A stretch of DNA of 64,000 bases, taken from the NCBI GenBank assembly GCA_025526995.1, contig JAHLKG010000005.1, positions 682,001-746,000 on the forward strand, read 5' to 3'. The notes below the pieces were generated by a model. It was not told the DNA's origin, made no database searches, and saw only the letters and a program-made list of their open reading frames with translations. This DNA comes from Powellomyces hirtus (lineage: Eukaryota; Chytridiomycota; Chytridiomycetes; Spizellomycetales; Powellomycetaceae). A program made the translations under genes and the position numbers. Shown here in pieces: positions 22,620 to 34,359 of this stretch (its first letter is position 1; each line of letters opens with the position of its first letter).

Positions 22620-24041
22620 AAAAAAAGAAACAAAGCCGTTGGAGTACGAAAGAAGAGAGCGTTTGTTTCCGAAAGAGTATTCATATGTGTGTCAGCGTTG
22701 AAATTCAATGATAATTACAGTTATGCGGTCACAATGTGGCCCATTCACATTCACCCGTGTTGCGACATCACAAACTAGCTGCAATTGATACCCGCGGGAC
22801 GGCAAACGGGCGGCCGATCCGGACGACAGCAGCCGTGCGTTGACCCCTGTTCAAGTCTCTCCCTACAACTACCCGCACGGACTATAGCACCAACAAAGGT
22901 TGTTTATGCAGTACCGTTAAGATGACGTCCTGACGCGCGCTTGCTCATTTGACCAATGCAAAGGGGTACAGCAAGTGTACTGGTGTCATGTCCATATCAT
23001 CAATGGCTGGGTGCAGAAGTGCATGCTGATTCATCTCCTTATACAAAGGCTTCCCCCGCAGGGTCAAAACTCAACACCCCTTGTACCTTCATTTTGTCCT
23101 TTGCATTGTCCATTCCTCACTCAAAAATATGTTGAATATTATTGTGTTTCAGATTAAAAATAAATCTGGTTTTAGATGTCATCAAATCAGATTAACGGTT
23201 TGTAAATTCATCAGGGAGCTTTGGACAATGTGCTATACTCTGTTTACACAAAAAAAAAAAAAAAGAAGAAAATTCCAAACACTGAAAAGTAGAGTGCTTT
23301 GCTGTGTAAAAAACTACAGGCAGCTCTGTTGCGGGTTGAGTACCTGTCATAGGCTTCATCATTCGAGCATCTTCAGCTATTCACTGCCCCGTGTCCGCTT
23401 CATGTCAGAAGCTGTGATGGGATGCAAAACAAAATGCCCACAAAGGTGGTTAACGAACCACACAGACCGACAGCAGGACATTGAAGCAAGCTGCATATCT
23501 CAACAAAGACGACTTCCGGGCATGCGTACAATGTTGTGGGTCACAAATTCTATCATCCAAGCACCCTTCCGGGAATCCGCTGCGTCAAAGAGACAATGCC
23601 GGATTCCAGTAGGAAGTTGTGTATCTTTGTGGAGAAGCGCTGTCCTCGCAGTCAGGACTCAAACACCCTTCCCGTGGACCACTGCTTCAAGGAGACAACG
23701 CCGCTTTCCTGTAGAAGCCCGTGCCCTTCGCGGAACCGCCGATGACTTGCCTGAGGGATCTCTTCCGACATTGTTTCCAAAAGATAGGGATTGGGTGAGG
23801 GTGGTGGGAAGTCAGAACCGATGCGCGCAAAAAAAAAAAAAAGAAGACAAGAAAGGCAACAAAGATGCATGCATGCAGGAGGGGAAAAGACGAGGCAGGC
23901 CAATAAATGCTAGGGGGGTATATGTCAGGATCGCGGAAATCCGACGTATATTCTCACTTTATTTCTTCTGAAAGAAGAAAAAAAAAATCAAAAAGAAAAA
24001 AAAAACCCTCCGAAGAGGGAGCCATGAGACTTGTGTCCCCA
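22620..24041. other. Gene-free interval between two convergent genes
   Basis: 1.4 kb without a recognisable gene, lying between the 3' ends of the SAP-motif gene and the decapping-activator gene. A-homopolymers occur at about 23251-23265, 23829-23842 and 23984-24005. An imperfect direct duplication of about 85 bp lies at about 23560-23750. No tRNA or transposon feature was found. Confidence 0.5.
23560..23750. repeat. Imperfect ~85-100 bp direct duplication
   Basis: A segment beginning 'acccttccgg' near 23561 and one beginning 'acccttcccg' near 23668 share interrupted blocks: a 'caa-gagacaa-gccg' core, then 'ttcc-gtag-aag', then a G/C-rich end. Similarity was judged by eye and is partial. Confidence 0.4.
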
Positions 24042-26219
24042 TCAAGCGTGTGAGCCGCTGATGTTGAGCATGTTCTTCAGGTCATGACTGATGCGAGCGA
24101 GAATGTTCTCGTCCTGCGCGGGTTGAGGTTGCTGTTGTTGCTGGTGGTGGGCGGGGAGATGGCCCGGCATCGACAGCGGACGGGGGGGCATGGGACGGGC
24201 CGTGAAGGGCGGGGCCGAAAATTCGCGCTGGCCACCGCCACCGCCGCTGCCATTGCTTCCACCGCTATCGTGAGCATAGGGATGGACGTGGTGATGAGGG
24301 TGGATCGGGTGATGAGGATAATTCGGGTGATTGTTGTTAGAGTGAAGGTGGGGTTGTTCGTATTGGGTCGGGTTGGGGAAGCTGTGGGAGTGCGTCGGTG
24401 CGCCGTTTCGGGTGCCGGTGAGCAAGGATAGCAGGTGTCGGGATTTCTGTTTCAAATCTTCATCCTTGTGTTCGTCGTCCATAGCAAACATTTCTTGATC
24501 GTGGTGCTGGTGGCGTTCGCGGGTACTCGGAGAGCTCGCAGCGTTCAACGCTTCGTGCGAAAAAGTACGGGAGGGGCCGCGGAACAGAGGGGCATGGAGA
24601 CTTGGAGTGGGCAGAGAGGACGATTCAACCGAGTCGGGCGATGACGCCAAGGCCGACGTGGTCGACTTGACACCACGGTCGGTGAAGACCGGCATCGGAA
24701 GTGCGCTGGCGGCCGGCGAGTTCTGGAAGGTGGCTCCAGCGTACAATGTGCCCCCCTTGCCAGGACTGATCTGCGGATTGCCGGTGACGGTGGGCGAAGC
24801 CTGAGCCATCTCTGCGGTCATCTGCTGCAGACGGAGATCCGGGGCGCTGAGCCGCCGTTGCCTCTGTGGCATGGTGCTAGGTTGTCTGATGGAGCAATCA
24901 TGATAATCATGTCAGCGTAATGCCTCGCATGAATTTCGAATCGAGCATAAAGTAAACTCACCTCCGCTGTGATGTTTGCGGGAAAAACACAGGAGTCTCG
25001 ATAGGGCGCTTTTGTTGCTGTTGTTGTTGCGGCTGCTCTTGTCGCTCCTCCTCTTCCCCCGTACTCTGTTTGCCAAAAGGCATTTTCGGCTTGTTGTTCC
25101 GACGTTTGCGAGCCGACTCTGGGATGCCGCTTAATTTGACAAAGACGTCCGAGCTTTCCAAACTTTTGGGTTTGGATAATGAGGCGCTATTGTTGGTCGG
25201 AGTGGATGCTGTAATAGAGGCAGAGGATGTGGGTTTGCATGATTGTGTGCGGGAACGAGTATCGTTCTGGGAACGATCGCCTTTTGAAGGTGTCTTCAAT
25301 AAGATGTACTCAGGCTGCACCGCTGCTGGCTTGTCCGTCCGGGCTTTCCGCGCGGGAGAGCCCATACCAGAGGAACCTTTTTTTTGCGGTTCCGCTGGAC
25401 GGACCTGCGGGGAACCATTATGCGATCCCGCAGATTTGGACCCCTGATTGCGCACGTTGATGTTATTGTTAGTGCTGCTAGCGCTGTTGTTGTTATTGTT
25501 GTTGACAGCGGCATTAGCATTGGCCATTGTGTTAATGCTGGTATTGGAATTGGAGTTGATGTTGTTGTGGCTGTTCTTGACTGGAAACAAGCAGCGCAGG
25601 AAGTTTAACAAGCGGATACGCGTGGCATATGGTCAACCGCAGCGGTTGCCAAACAGTTTCTCAACCAACCTTTGCTGCTGCCACTGAAGCTACGATTGGG
25701 TTTGGCAGAAGCTGAGTGAAGGAACGAAAGAATGGATCAGCAAAGATAAAGTGTAAAAACGAAGACACATCGTATCGAACTCTGGTTTCAAAACTCTCGT
25801 TGACGCACAGTGAGCAAAATTCAGAACCAAGGCTTCTGAACATCCGACCATGCAAAGCGAAACAGAACAACCGTACAAAAGCTCGAGTGCAAAGACCGCA
25901 AACTTCTTCCAAGACTCCGAAACCTCGTTCGGCTTCGTTTCCCCTCGACCCTTCGCTTCTTTCCACTCTGTTCCATTCTGTTCTTACCTTTCTGAGGTGT
26001 GGTCACAGCAGTCAGCAAGTTTGCCTGAGAGCCAGGCGCACCGCCGGCAGGCACGTCGCGCTGTTTCTGTGAACCACGCGAATGGCCATTATGCTTTGGC
26101 GACTCCATCGACTGTTGGTGGTGATGCTGTCGATTCTTGCCGTTGCTGTTGTTGTTGGAAGTCGATGAGACGACTGAGTTTGGCTGTTGTTGTTTTACGG
26201 TGACGGGGGAGGCAGTCAT
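24042..26219 (-). CDS. PNRC/Edc-type mRNA-decapping activator
   Basis: Minus-strand exons 26219-25988, 25580-24962 and 24885-24042 give 564 residues. Most of the protein is Asn/Gln/Ser-rich and disordered. Two short motifs define the family. The first is GTLYAGATFQNSPAASALPM, matching the YAG-x-x-F-x5-P-x-LP-x-P motif of yeast Edc1/Edc2 and animal PNRC that binds the Dcp1 EVH1 domain. The second is the C-terminal ISHDLKNMLNI, similar to the LKTLLKVQ end of PNRC. Such proteins tether and activate the Dcp1-Dcp2 decapping enzyme in the cytoplasm. The first intron is long (407 nt). The start ATG at 26219 is followed by TASPVTVKQQQPNS; no in-frame alternative was seen. Confidence 0.75.
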
Positions 26220-27236
26220 TGTTGGGCAGTTGTGATGGTGGTGTGTATTCGACCGCGAGGCTGTCCAACATTACGGGTTGGGAGGGAAAAGTCGTGGGTG
26301 GGGGGGAGGCGGGTGAGGGAATCAAGGTCTTCTACGCACAGGTGGACAACCAGGGGAACCGTCAACCGAGGTGGGAAGAGATACGGATGGGAAAGAAGAA
26401 AAAGTAACTGGCGGGAAAGGAGCGGGTTTGCTTTTCGACACACAGCGGTGGGGAGCGGCCGAGTAGCGAACGAAGCGAGACGGAGAAGCAAGAGGGGTTC
26501 TTTACAAGCGGTTGTTGTTGATAAAGGAAGAAACGGGGAGAATAAGGGTCCAGTGAATGCGTGGGTGTGTCTTCTGTTGTGTTCTGGGTTTGTTTGGTCG
26601 GTCGCTGAATAGAAGATGCTATTCTGGTATCGTAAAGATATTGTTGTTGGCGGGGATCGTAGTGACAACAAAGCCAGGCGTCGGCGTGAAGATGGAGAAC
26701 AAACAAAAAAAAACAAGCACGAGTGTAGAAACAGAACGGAAATGCAGTCTCGCACGCAGGGAAAAGGAACACACAGGGCGAGTAGAAGGAGGGAGGCAAA
26801 GTGACAGAACGCCCGAGCCACGAGCCACGAGGAACTAACTTGTGTGTGCGGCGAAGAGGCGGCTTCGTGACAGCCGTTGGTTCCAAATGTGGTCAAGCAC
26901 GTGATAGGTCGTTGGGATTTGTGTTCTCCAAAACGCTCCTTCGTGAGTGGCAAACCCGGGTATACAGATATGATTTATTTTCAAAAAAACAAAAAATATC
27001 GTCTAGATGAGGAAGGGCAATGTTTCCTCACATTCTTCCTCGTTTCGGACCTGACCCTTGTTGCTCTTGTTGTTGTTGTTGTTGTTGCTGTGGCGGTTGT
27101 TGCTGAATCGGCTGGTTGGGATCCCAGTCATCCAGGGAAAACTCATTCCCATCCGGAAAAGAAACATCCTGAAGAACAACGGGTGTGTGAGAACGAGAAC
27201 CACACAGAGGAATCTCTCGTGGCGTAAGAATGTGAA
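26220..27236. promoter_or_regulatory. Upstream region of the decapping-activator gene
   Basis: 1 kb between the 3' end of the ANP32-like gene and the divergently read start at 26219. It is purine-rich on the + strand and contains no supported coding region. Several open frames on both strands look random. Confidence 0.4.
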
Positions 27237-29102
27237 CTATACATGTACCAGTTCGTCCAGACTCCCATCGTCATCCCGCTTGCGTTTCGTCGTGCTGCTG
27301 GCAAGGGCGTTCAGCTCATCTTCACCGAAATTGAATGTGCTATCGTCTATCGGCACGCCAGTAAAATCGCCGTAAGCCGTCGGATCCAGGTCCGGGAGGC
27401 CCAGGCCGCCGTTCGACTGGTCAAAAGCAAAGGTATTGAAGTTGCCGTCGGATGTTTGCTGAGGTAACATGCCACCTGGATCACCAAAGGCAAAATCGCT
27501 TGGATCGAGCTGGTCGTGGGACAGCTCGTCCGACCCCAGAGCTGCCCAGGATCCGGGATCTTGCAGGAGGAGATCGTCGTCGTCCGTTCCACCTCCCCCA
27601 CCCCCTTCCACCGCGGCTATACTGGAACTTGGTAGTCCTTTCCCTCCGTTGACAGGCCGGCCATTTGCATCAACAACATCCTCTTCCTCTTCCTCCTCCT
27701 CTTCTTCCTCCGCCTCCTGCTCGTCATCCTCCTCTTGCCCCTCATTTTCTTCTTCTACTTCCTCCTCATCGTCGGAATTGAGGTTTCCTTCTTCGTCATT
27801 CTCATCAATGTCCTCTTCGGACGCCGCTATATCTTCATCCTCGTTTAGTTCCTCCTCAGATGCAACGTCTTCGTCCAGGTCCTCCTCCTCGTCCAAGTCG
27901 TCGAGCTCCTCTCCTTCCTGATGATTTAAGCTTTGGGCACGCTCTTCCGCTTCTGGGTCCGAGTCGAAAACGTCATCGGCGTCGTCATCAGGTGCTAGAC
28001 TCGGAGGGGCCGAAGGCTCATCGACCTGATCATCTTCGTCGTCAAACACGTCATCTTCGTCGCCGGCGGTGCCGGTATATTGACCGTTCGGTGCTGACGC
28101 AGGATATCTTTGCTTTCCGGCTCCTGCTCGTTGCACTGGTGGCCGACTTTGGTCTTGATAATCTTCCTCATCCCCTTCATCCTCCTCATCTTCATCCTCA
28201 AACCTAGCTGCCGGCGTCGAAGGCTTTAGCTGCCTATGTGACTGCTGACCTTCGTCTTCTTCGTGGTCAGACCCGTCCTCGTCGTACTCATCATCACCCT
28301 CCTCTTCCTCCTCGTCACTGTCACTGCCAAACTCAACCTCGTTGCCTTCACGGTCCTTGTCGTCGACCGCAGAGAGTTGGGGTAGCAATTTGAAGACGGC
28401 TTCCGGATACGTTGGTCCGATCTTTGTTAGGTCGCATTCGAGGAGATTTAGTATGCGCAGTGATGGTAGTTTTGCCTAACAAGAGATGAAGGATCCAAGA
28501 AATTAGAGACACGAAGGAATGCACAAAGACAAAAGAGGAGAGAACATGTATATGACATCTCTCTAGTATGACAATCAACGTAAAAAACCCGAGCGCAGCT
28601 TTAACCACCACAACCGTCACCTGGGCCGGCAGCCAGGATTGCACGTCCCACACCTTGCTCAGCATTCCATTATGTTGAATTGAGACCTCACTTCATTCAA
28701 ACACCCTAATCCCCGCTTCACTCGGAGTGCGGTCTTACGCACGGCTTCCGGGCCTCTCCTCGCACTTTGTGTACTCACCAAAGGCGCAAGTGCATTGGTG
28801 TCAGCGATCCTGTTGTTGCTCAAGTCCAACGATACCAGGGCAGGGAGGTTTTGCAGTGCGTCCAGTCCGCCGGTGAGTCTGTTGTCACCGAGGTCGAGTT
28901 TCTGGAGTCGTTGGAATTTGGGGAAGCCATTGAGGGAGTGCAACTGGCAATTGTTGAGCGAGAGATGGCGCAGGTTGGCGTACGCGTCGATGGTGTTGAA
29001 GGCGTTGTCTTCCAGCAGGGAGCGGAGGGCGGGTATTTTCTGGTTGTCGAGAAAGAGCTCGTGGCACTTTTCTGGATTGTCGTGGGATAGCAGGTGGGCC
29101 AT
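27237..29102 (-). CDS. ANP32-like acidic leucine-rich nuclear protein
   Basis: Minus-strand exons 29102-28779 and 28475-27237 give 520 residues, separated by a 303-nt intron. The N-terminal ~150 residues are leucine-rich repeats with the LxxLxLxxN pattern (NLRHLSLNNCQLHSLNGF, LVSLDLSNNRIAD). The cap is typical of ANP32, including LNLLECDLTKI and the block YPEAVFKLLPQLSAVD. The next ~230 residues are almost entirely Asp/Glu with Ser/Gln, then a Gly/Phe-rich stretch, and a basic KRKR near the C terminus that could be a nuclear signal. ANP32 proteins are histone chaperones and phosphatase inhibitors of about 250 residues; this one is twice as long because of the acidic tail. Confidence 0.88.
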
Positions 29103-29448
29103 TTCCACAGGACCTGCTAGTTGGGGGGATTTCGGGGTATGCAAGTGGGTTGAGGGGGGGATTGGGGAGGGGAGGTTTTTGTTTGGCTTTGGGGGGGGGG
29201 GGGAAGGGGGATTCAACAATCATGTCAGCGAGAATGGAAATGTGTCATAAGTTGCGTGCTGCATATAGGATGTCGCGTGTGTAATTGAAAGCCGCGCGTC
29301 TGACTGACAGTATTCTCTCACTACGTGTTCATCATCAGGTGGTGGTAGAGTCTTTAATGATAAATATATTTGGACGTAGCAGTACACGCAAAAGAAAGAG
29401 TGAAAGCATTTCTATGGACGAGGAGGGCTGTTTACAGGAAGACAGGAA
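29103..29448. other. Intergenic with a G13 homopolymer
   Basis: 346 bp between two genes that both read on the minus strand. A run of 13 G lies at 29191-29203, within a G-rich stretch starting near 29151, about 50-100 bp upstream of the ANP32-like start. It is probably promoter and 3' flank. No gene is seen. Confidence 0.45.
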
Positions 29449-30554
29449 CTAATCTTCACGGGTGGAAGGCAAAACCACAGCAGCAGGTCCCGCAACAACA
29501 TCCTCATCAGCCACAAGCGGGCCTTGTCGGTTAACGCGCTGACGTTTCGTCAACACCACAAAAGAGTTGCCAAACACGCCCTTGGGGACAGAAATCTTTC
29601 CATCCTCGGTGACTTCCACAAACTGAAGATCCAGCTGGTTGATCCATGCCGCGTACAGTTTGTTGCCGTCAGACTCGTCAGTTCTCTTCTCCTTGTCCTC
29701 TTTCCATTCGAGTTGGACAGTGTCCTCGTCAACGATCTTGGCTTTGAGGGTCGGGAGCACCTTGAATGGGATGGGCGGGTTCTCAGGAGGGCAGGATTTG
29801 ATGTAGGGTGCATTCAAGGTGTACGACTGGGACTCTGTAAGCGGGGTGTCAAAGTTGGCGTTGAGCGGCTGCGAATGAAAAAAGGAGTGTCGGTTAGTTC
29901 CTTTGATCTATGTCATGATGATGGACTGGAGCCGTCCCAAAAAACTCACGTTCAATCCCCGTGCTTGTCGGAAAACCGCATTCTGTCTCGCCTCTGTTGT
30001 GAAGATTTGCGTCGATGTCAAGATTGACGACCGGTTGTACAGTTGGTTCGTGAATCCCAGGTATCCGGCCTCGCCCACACTCGTGACGATGCTCGAGAAC
30101 TCAATGTACTCCTTCGGGCCAGCAAAGTCTGGGAACTGGTACTCGCACGGCTTAGCGCCTTTGCCCCGCAGGATCTGCTGGATGGCGCTGGCGTGGGCGA
30201 CTTCTTGGTCCCGCATGAACCGAACCAGGTCGACAAACGAGGCTGGGTATCCGGCGGATTCCCAGTCCTCCTTGGTGAATCGGTCGAGACCGAGGTTAAA
30301 GAGGTCGAGTTCGAGAAGTTCAAAGTTCAGTCCGAGCTAACAAAAATTCCCCAAAGAGCCGTCAATACCGATGCTAGAAGTAGGCAACAAAAAACACGTC
30401 CAACGTGCGCGTCACTCACGTTCAGGCGATCAAAATCCTCTTGCTTGATGAGCACATCATCCTCTCGCGGGACCAACTGCGTGGGTGCGGCAAGAACCAT
30501 GCCGAGGCATGCAATAGAAGCAACCAGGAAGGATGCAAGCATCTTGTTGTGCAT
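29449..30554 (-). CDS. Secreted Rds1-like ferritin-like domain protein
   Basis: Minus-strand exons 30554-30420, 30336-29950 and 29868-29449 give 313 residues. Residues 1-22 (MLASFLVASIACLGMVLAA region) form a clear signal peptide. The following helical region contains LGLNFELLELDLFN, then VDLVRFMRDQEVAHASAIQQ, which fits the ferritin-like fold of fungal stress proteins such as S. pombe Rds1. The EVAHA segment supplies the usual Glu/His pair. The C-terminal third is beta-rich and lacks metal motifs. Family members are induced by stress or starvation and are extracellular or cell-wall-associated; the enzymatic activity is undefined. A second ATG four codons downstream could also be used. Confidence 0.85.
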
Positions 30555-31624
30555 ATCGATGTCTAATGTGGGTCGTGGAAAATGGGTATTGGATGAAGAC
30601 TCAGTACGAGGATTCCGCGTTCAGAAAGTGATTCCGTATAGTTTTTGGAAAGGCGGGAAGCAAACGCATCCGCTTTTTATGCTCGAGAAAAAGGAGAACC
30701 CTTCTTTTATTCGTGTATGTTATCACGTACATCTTCGGTGGAATTCTATTCGCCGTGTATGCCCGCGTCATTTGTACTTGGCCCTATGAGGGCCCTACCA
30801 GTTCCAAATCGTCCCGTTAGTGCGGATTAAAAGCATCATTATGCGGCAATGGGACGGGGCGGCGATTATGAAATATCCGTAGCATCACTCACTGGCGTAC
30901 GTAACTTTCGATGGAAACAAAGAGGAAGCTACAAAAAGTACTATCGAAAAGGGCTACTGTGTCACAGTGGCACCATCTCCTTCTAGAAGGTGCATGATGA
31001 CGCCGTGGGATCCAGCGACTATGTAGGGTAAGCGCAACTGGGCGGATATGGCAGCGGGAAGCCAAGGGACAATCAAACGGTAAGAATGGTAAACAAAAAC
31101 AAAACACGGTTAAGTAAACTCTGAAGTAATGCCTGTTAACCCGGTGTATGGCAAGATTTTCCGCCGACACAATGATGCGGGACGTTGTGGCCAAAGCAAG
31201 GGCGAGTGGAATTTGGCACCCTGGTGTGCACTTTGCGCTGCGCAATAGGAGACCGTGATGAAAAAGGATAACTGCTATGACCTTTTGCCGTTGCTTCCAG
31301 ACGTCGGACACCCGTGGACCAATGCCAGCAGATGCGCAAGGTCATCACTTCAAAACCATACTTAAAAGAGATGCATACTGGAGCATGCTATATAGATACT
31401 ATAAACTAGACAAAAAACAAAGGACAACAAGGAGCTAAATTAGAAGATATGCAATAGATCGGAAGGGTGTCAAATAGACGTGGGTTCCAATACTCAATAA
31501 ACCGACCAGGTCGTCCACGACGGGTCGCAGGTGCATCGGCAAACACGAGACGCCGGAGGCGGCGATATTTCTGCGAAGGAGGTCAGGCACGTGGACATTC
31601 TGCGGAGAATAGGGGTCCGATCTT
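30555..31624. other. Intergenic, promoter of the Rds1-like gene
   Basis: 1.07 kb between the Rds1-like start and the stop of the F-box-like gene, both on the minus strand. Several open frames exist on both strands, none with recognisable content. No repeats or RNA genes were recognised. Confidence 0.45.
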
Positions 31625-32383
31625 TCACGTGGAGTCGGAGCCGGATGACGATGCGGAGGCCAATGAGAATGCGGAGTCGGATGAGGATTCGAAGTTGCGT
31701 GGGAATTCGGAGTCGGATGAGGATGACGATTCCTCCTCCAAGTGCGAGGTAGTGAATTTGGCTGATACGCAACGGAGACGTCCAGACCGATGCTCTTTAG
31801 AGTCCACATTATAAAGTACGTATTTCCACCGGACACTTTTGAAAATGGTCACGAATCCGCAACTCCATACTTTAGGGGTTTTCAACTCTGACACAGTTTT
31901 CAAGAACCACAAGCTATCAATATAGCCATTGGTTCGCAAAGGAGCCACTCTGCTCGAGGCATATACGTTCCTCTCCTGGTCCTCGAAAATCCAAGTCTCG
32001 TCGGAAGACGGGATCAGAGCGTCAAGCCTCTTCCAGTGAAGTGAGATGAGTGAGAGAGAGGCGGCAATCGTCCGGTTTGACGTCCCCTGAGCGTAAATAT
32101 CCCCTGAGAGTAAATGGGCAAGGTGTTCCAAAGGCGGAATGTAAGGATTCTGTAGAGGGTTCAAGAAGGCCCTCAAGATCCTGCTTCCTGCCCTCGCCCG
32201 AAGCATAACGGCCGCCTGTGCTTGCCACAGAATCTTGCGTCTCCGCTCGAGACAAGCTTTGAACGCTTTGTTGACAAGCAGCAGGTCCATATATTGCTTT
32301 GTGTTGACACGCACGACAAGATCATCCCAGAGTTCATCGACGATGAGGTCAATCACTTCGGGAGAGAAATGCTTTCGGCTCAT
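31625..32383 (-). CDS. F-box-like protein with Ser/Asp-rich tail
   Basis: Single-exon frame of 252 residues. The N terminus (FSPEVIDLIVDELWDDL, then MDLLLVNKAFKACLERR) matches the helical F-box pattern of P-x-E-hh-x-hhh-x-L followed by a conserved L-hhV-(N/C)-K/R-x-F. F-box proteins link substrates to SCF ubiquitin ligases through Skp1. The middle has no repeats I can assign. The last ~45 residues are Ser/Asp/Glu-rich and encoded by an imperfect tandem repeat of about 18 bp (about 31629-31730). The substrate is unknown. It is head-to-head with SEN2 across 450 bp. Confidence 0.6.
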   Translation of the reverse strand: MSRKHFSPEVIDLIVDELWDDLVVRVNTKQYMDLLLVNKAFKACLERRRKILWQAQAAVMLRARAGSRILRAFLNPLQNPYIPPLEHLAHLLSGDIYAQGTSNRTIAASLSLISLHWKRLDALIPSSDETWIFEDQERNVYASSRVAPLRTNGYIDSLWFLKTVSELKTPKVWSCGFVTIFKSVRWKYVLYNVDSKEHRSGRLRCVSAKFTTSHLEEESSSSSDSEFPRNFESSSDSAFSLASASSSGSDST

Positions 32384-32833
32384 GTTCTAGAGTATGTTTT
32401 TCAGTTGGCGGGACCTAACGGTCATTGTCGAAAGAGAAAAGAAACGTGTCGTTCCACTTTTGATGTCCAGCTGGGGGAAAGTAACGAGGAATTGCGACCG
32501 GCAACATGGACCACACCTGGGAGAGAGCGTTTTTAAGCAATGCGTTAAGCCCACAGACAGACACGAAAGTCACTGAGACAATGACGGATGGTGACTCATG
32601 AATTATTGACAGTGCGAAAGTTTTGACGGGTTTCTTTTTGCACGGGCTGTACGCTGTCGCTCTCTCTACCGTACCGTATTGCGCATCAGCCACCAATGGT
32701 GACTGCCCGCTCTTGAATATCCTGACACGATTCTGCATTCAAGATCGTTGCTGCATGTCCATTGTTTGACACTTTGACCAGACTTTAATAGCCCTCCGGC
32801 TTGCCAAAGAGCGATAGATACACAAGAACCAAG
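32384..32833. promoter_or_regulatory. Divergent promoter region, F-box-like gene and SEN2
   Basis: 450 bp between divergent start codons. No specific sites are identified and no further gene is supported. Confidence 0.4.
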
Positions 32834-34359
32834 ATGGCAAATGCCACACAACTTCCGCCATCTACCTCCGCCACGAACGTAACCGACGTGCGACCCACAA
32901 AAAGAGCGAACCGGCGGCATGACCGACATCTTTACGCCAGCCCACTGCCCGTCGCACTACCGCGAGAACCCACGGCTACGGCCGCTCCTGTCTTCTTCCG
33001 GGCGTTCGCTGCCCTGTTTAGCAGCCTCTGCGACGCAATCCCGCGTTGCCGTGGTCAAGCAACGCGGCCATATGACGGGACTTTAGTGGGCGGTCTCGGG
33101 TGCGTGTGGTTAGCGGACGTTGGAAAGTGGGAGGGTACCATCGCTGGGGCAACGCAGAAGAAGACGCTTGCGCCAGGGGAGCTGCTAGATCCGTCTGCAC
33201 TTGGACTGTGGCGTGGCGGTTTCTTCGGCAAGGGAACTGTCTCGCGCGGGGAGCCGACTTGGTGGACGCGCACCACGCAGAGCGAGGGTGTAGCAGGAGA
33301 AAGTGCGTACACTATCCGTCTCTATGCTCGTACTGATTCAATTCAGTGATGTCTGATGATTGCGATAGGCTTAGCATCCCGCCGACGTGCAGAGCGAACC
33401 GCACAGCTACGCGCCAGTGCCGAGTCCGCTTCACCAGCAGCCACTGCCGATGTGCCCTTCGTCGGCGATGATGGGACACGGGAAGTGGTTGCAGAAGGGC
33501 TAGGCTGGGGCTCATTAACGCTTGATCCAGAGCGGTATCAGTTGACACCTGAGGAATCGTTCTTTCTCGCATATGGCGTCGGCCTTCTTGGAGTTAGAGC
33601 CACCGCCCAGGTACAAACTCAATCAAGGTCGCTTTGTTTATACCTTCCGATGTTTGCTCACCCACAATCCAGGGCGCCTACCTCTCTGCAATTGAGCTCT
33701 GGTCATCTCTCCGGGAATCATGCACTGCTCTGGCAGTCCCGCTCGGTCAACCAAGTCCTTACTCTGATCACCCAGCACCACCTTTACCAGCATTTCCGCC
33801 CACTTTAGCACAGTTAGGAACAGAATTTGCGGTCCGCTACGCCGCCTACCACTACTATAGAAGTCGCGGCTGGGTAGTCAAGTCGGGCATCAAGTTTGGT
33901 ACAGACTTTGTGCTGTACAAACGCGGTCCGATTTTCCGCCATTCAGAGTATGTTGACCTGGGATATGCAGTTCATGCGGTTGGTGTTTTGTTTGCTGGAG
34001 CCAGAGTTGACGTGTTCTTGCTCTCTCCCTACCTCTCAGTTACGCGGTCGTTGTCGTACCGAGCTTCAGCAGCCCCAATTATGCGACAGATCCAGCGCAC
34101 AACTGGGTCTGGGCGCTGAGCGTCAACCGAGTATGTGCGCAAGTGAACAAGGTAATGAATAACAAAGGAAGCGCATCATCGCGAAAAGATATAGTTCTCA
34201 TTAAAATACATTTCAAATTGTTAGCGGGTCTTGTTCTGCCACGTGGTCGTGCCATCGGACATGAGTTCTGCCGACCTCGCCCACCCGGACTGCATCAGAC
34301 GGTTCATCGTGTGGGACGTGTCGATGGGTCGCTGGGTTCCTCAGAAGACACGGGATTAG
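32834..34359 (+). CDS. SEN2: tRNA-splicing endonuclease catalytic subunit SEN2
   Basis: This enzyme cuts the 5' splice site of intron-containing pre-tRNAs. Exons are 32834-33302, 33369-33610, 33673-33947, 34040-34151 and 34225-34359, giving 410 residues. The N-terminal part has LWRGGFFGKGTVSRGEPTWW, and LTPEESFFLAYGVGLL is typical of Sen2. The catalytic domain reads FAVRYAAYHYYRSRGWVVKS, then GIKFGTDFVLYKRGPIFRHS. This supplies the catalytic Tyr and His, followed by the strand DYAVVVVPSF and the catalytic Lys region RVCAQVNKRVLFCHV, which is joined only by splicing at 34151/34225. Length is close to yeast Sen2 (377). The start lies in a purine context at 32834; no earlier in-frame ATG was found. 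Confidence 0.93.

Noticed and set aside
27469..27921. 150-codon Ser-rich plus-strand frame
   Set aside because: It is the complement of the ANP32 acidic tail (GAG/GAC read as CTC/TCC), so not an independent gene.
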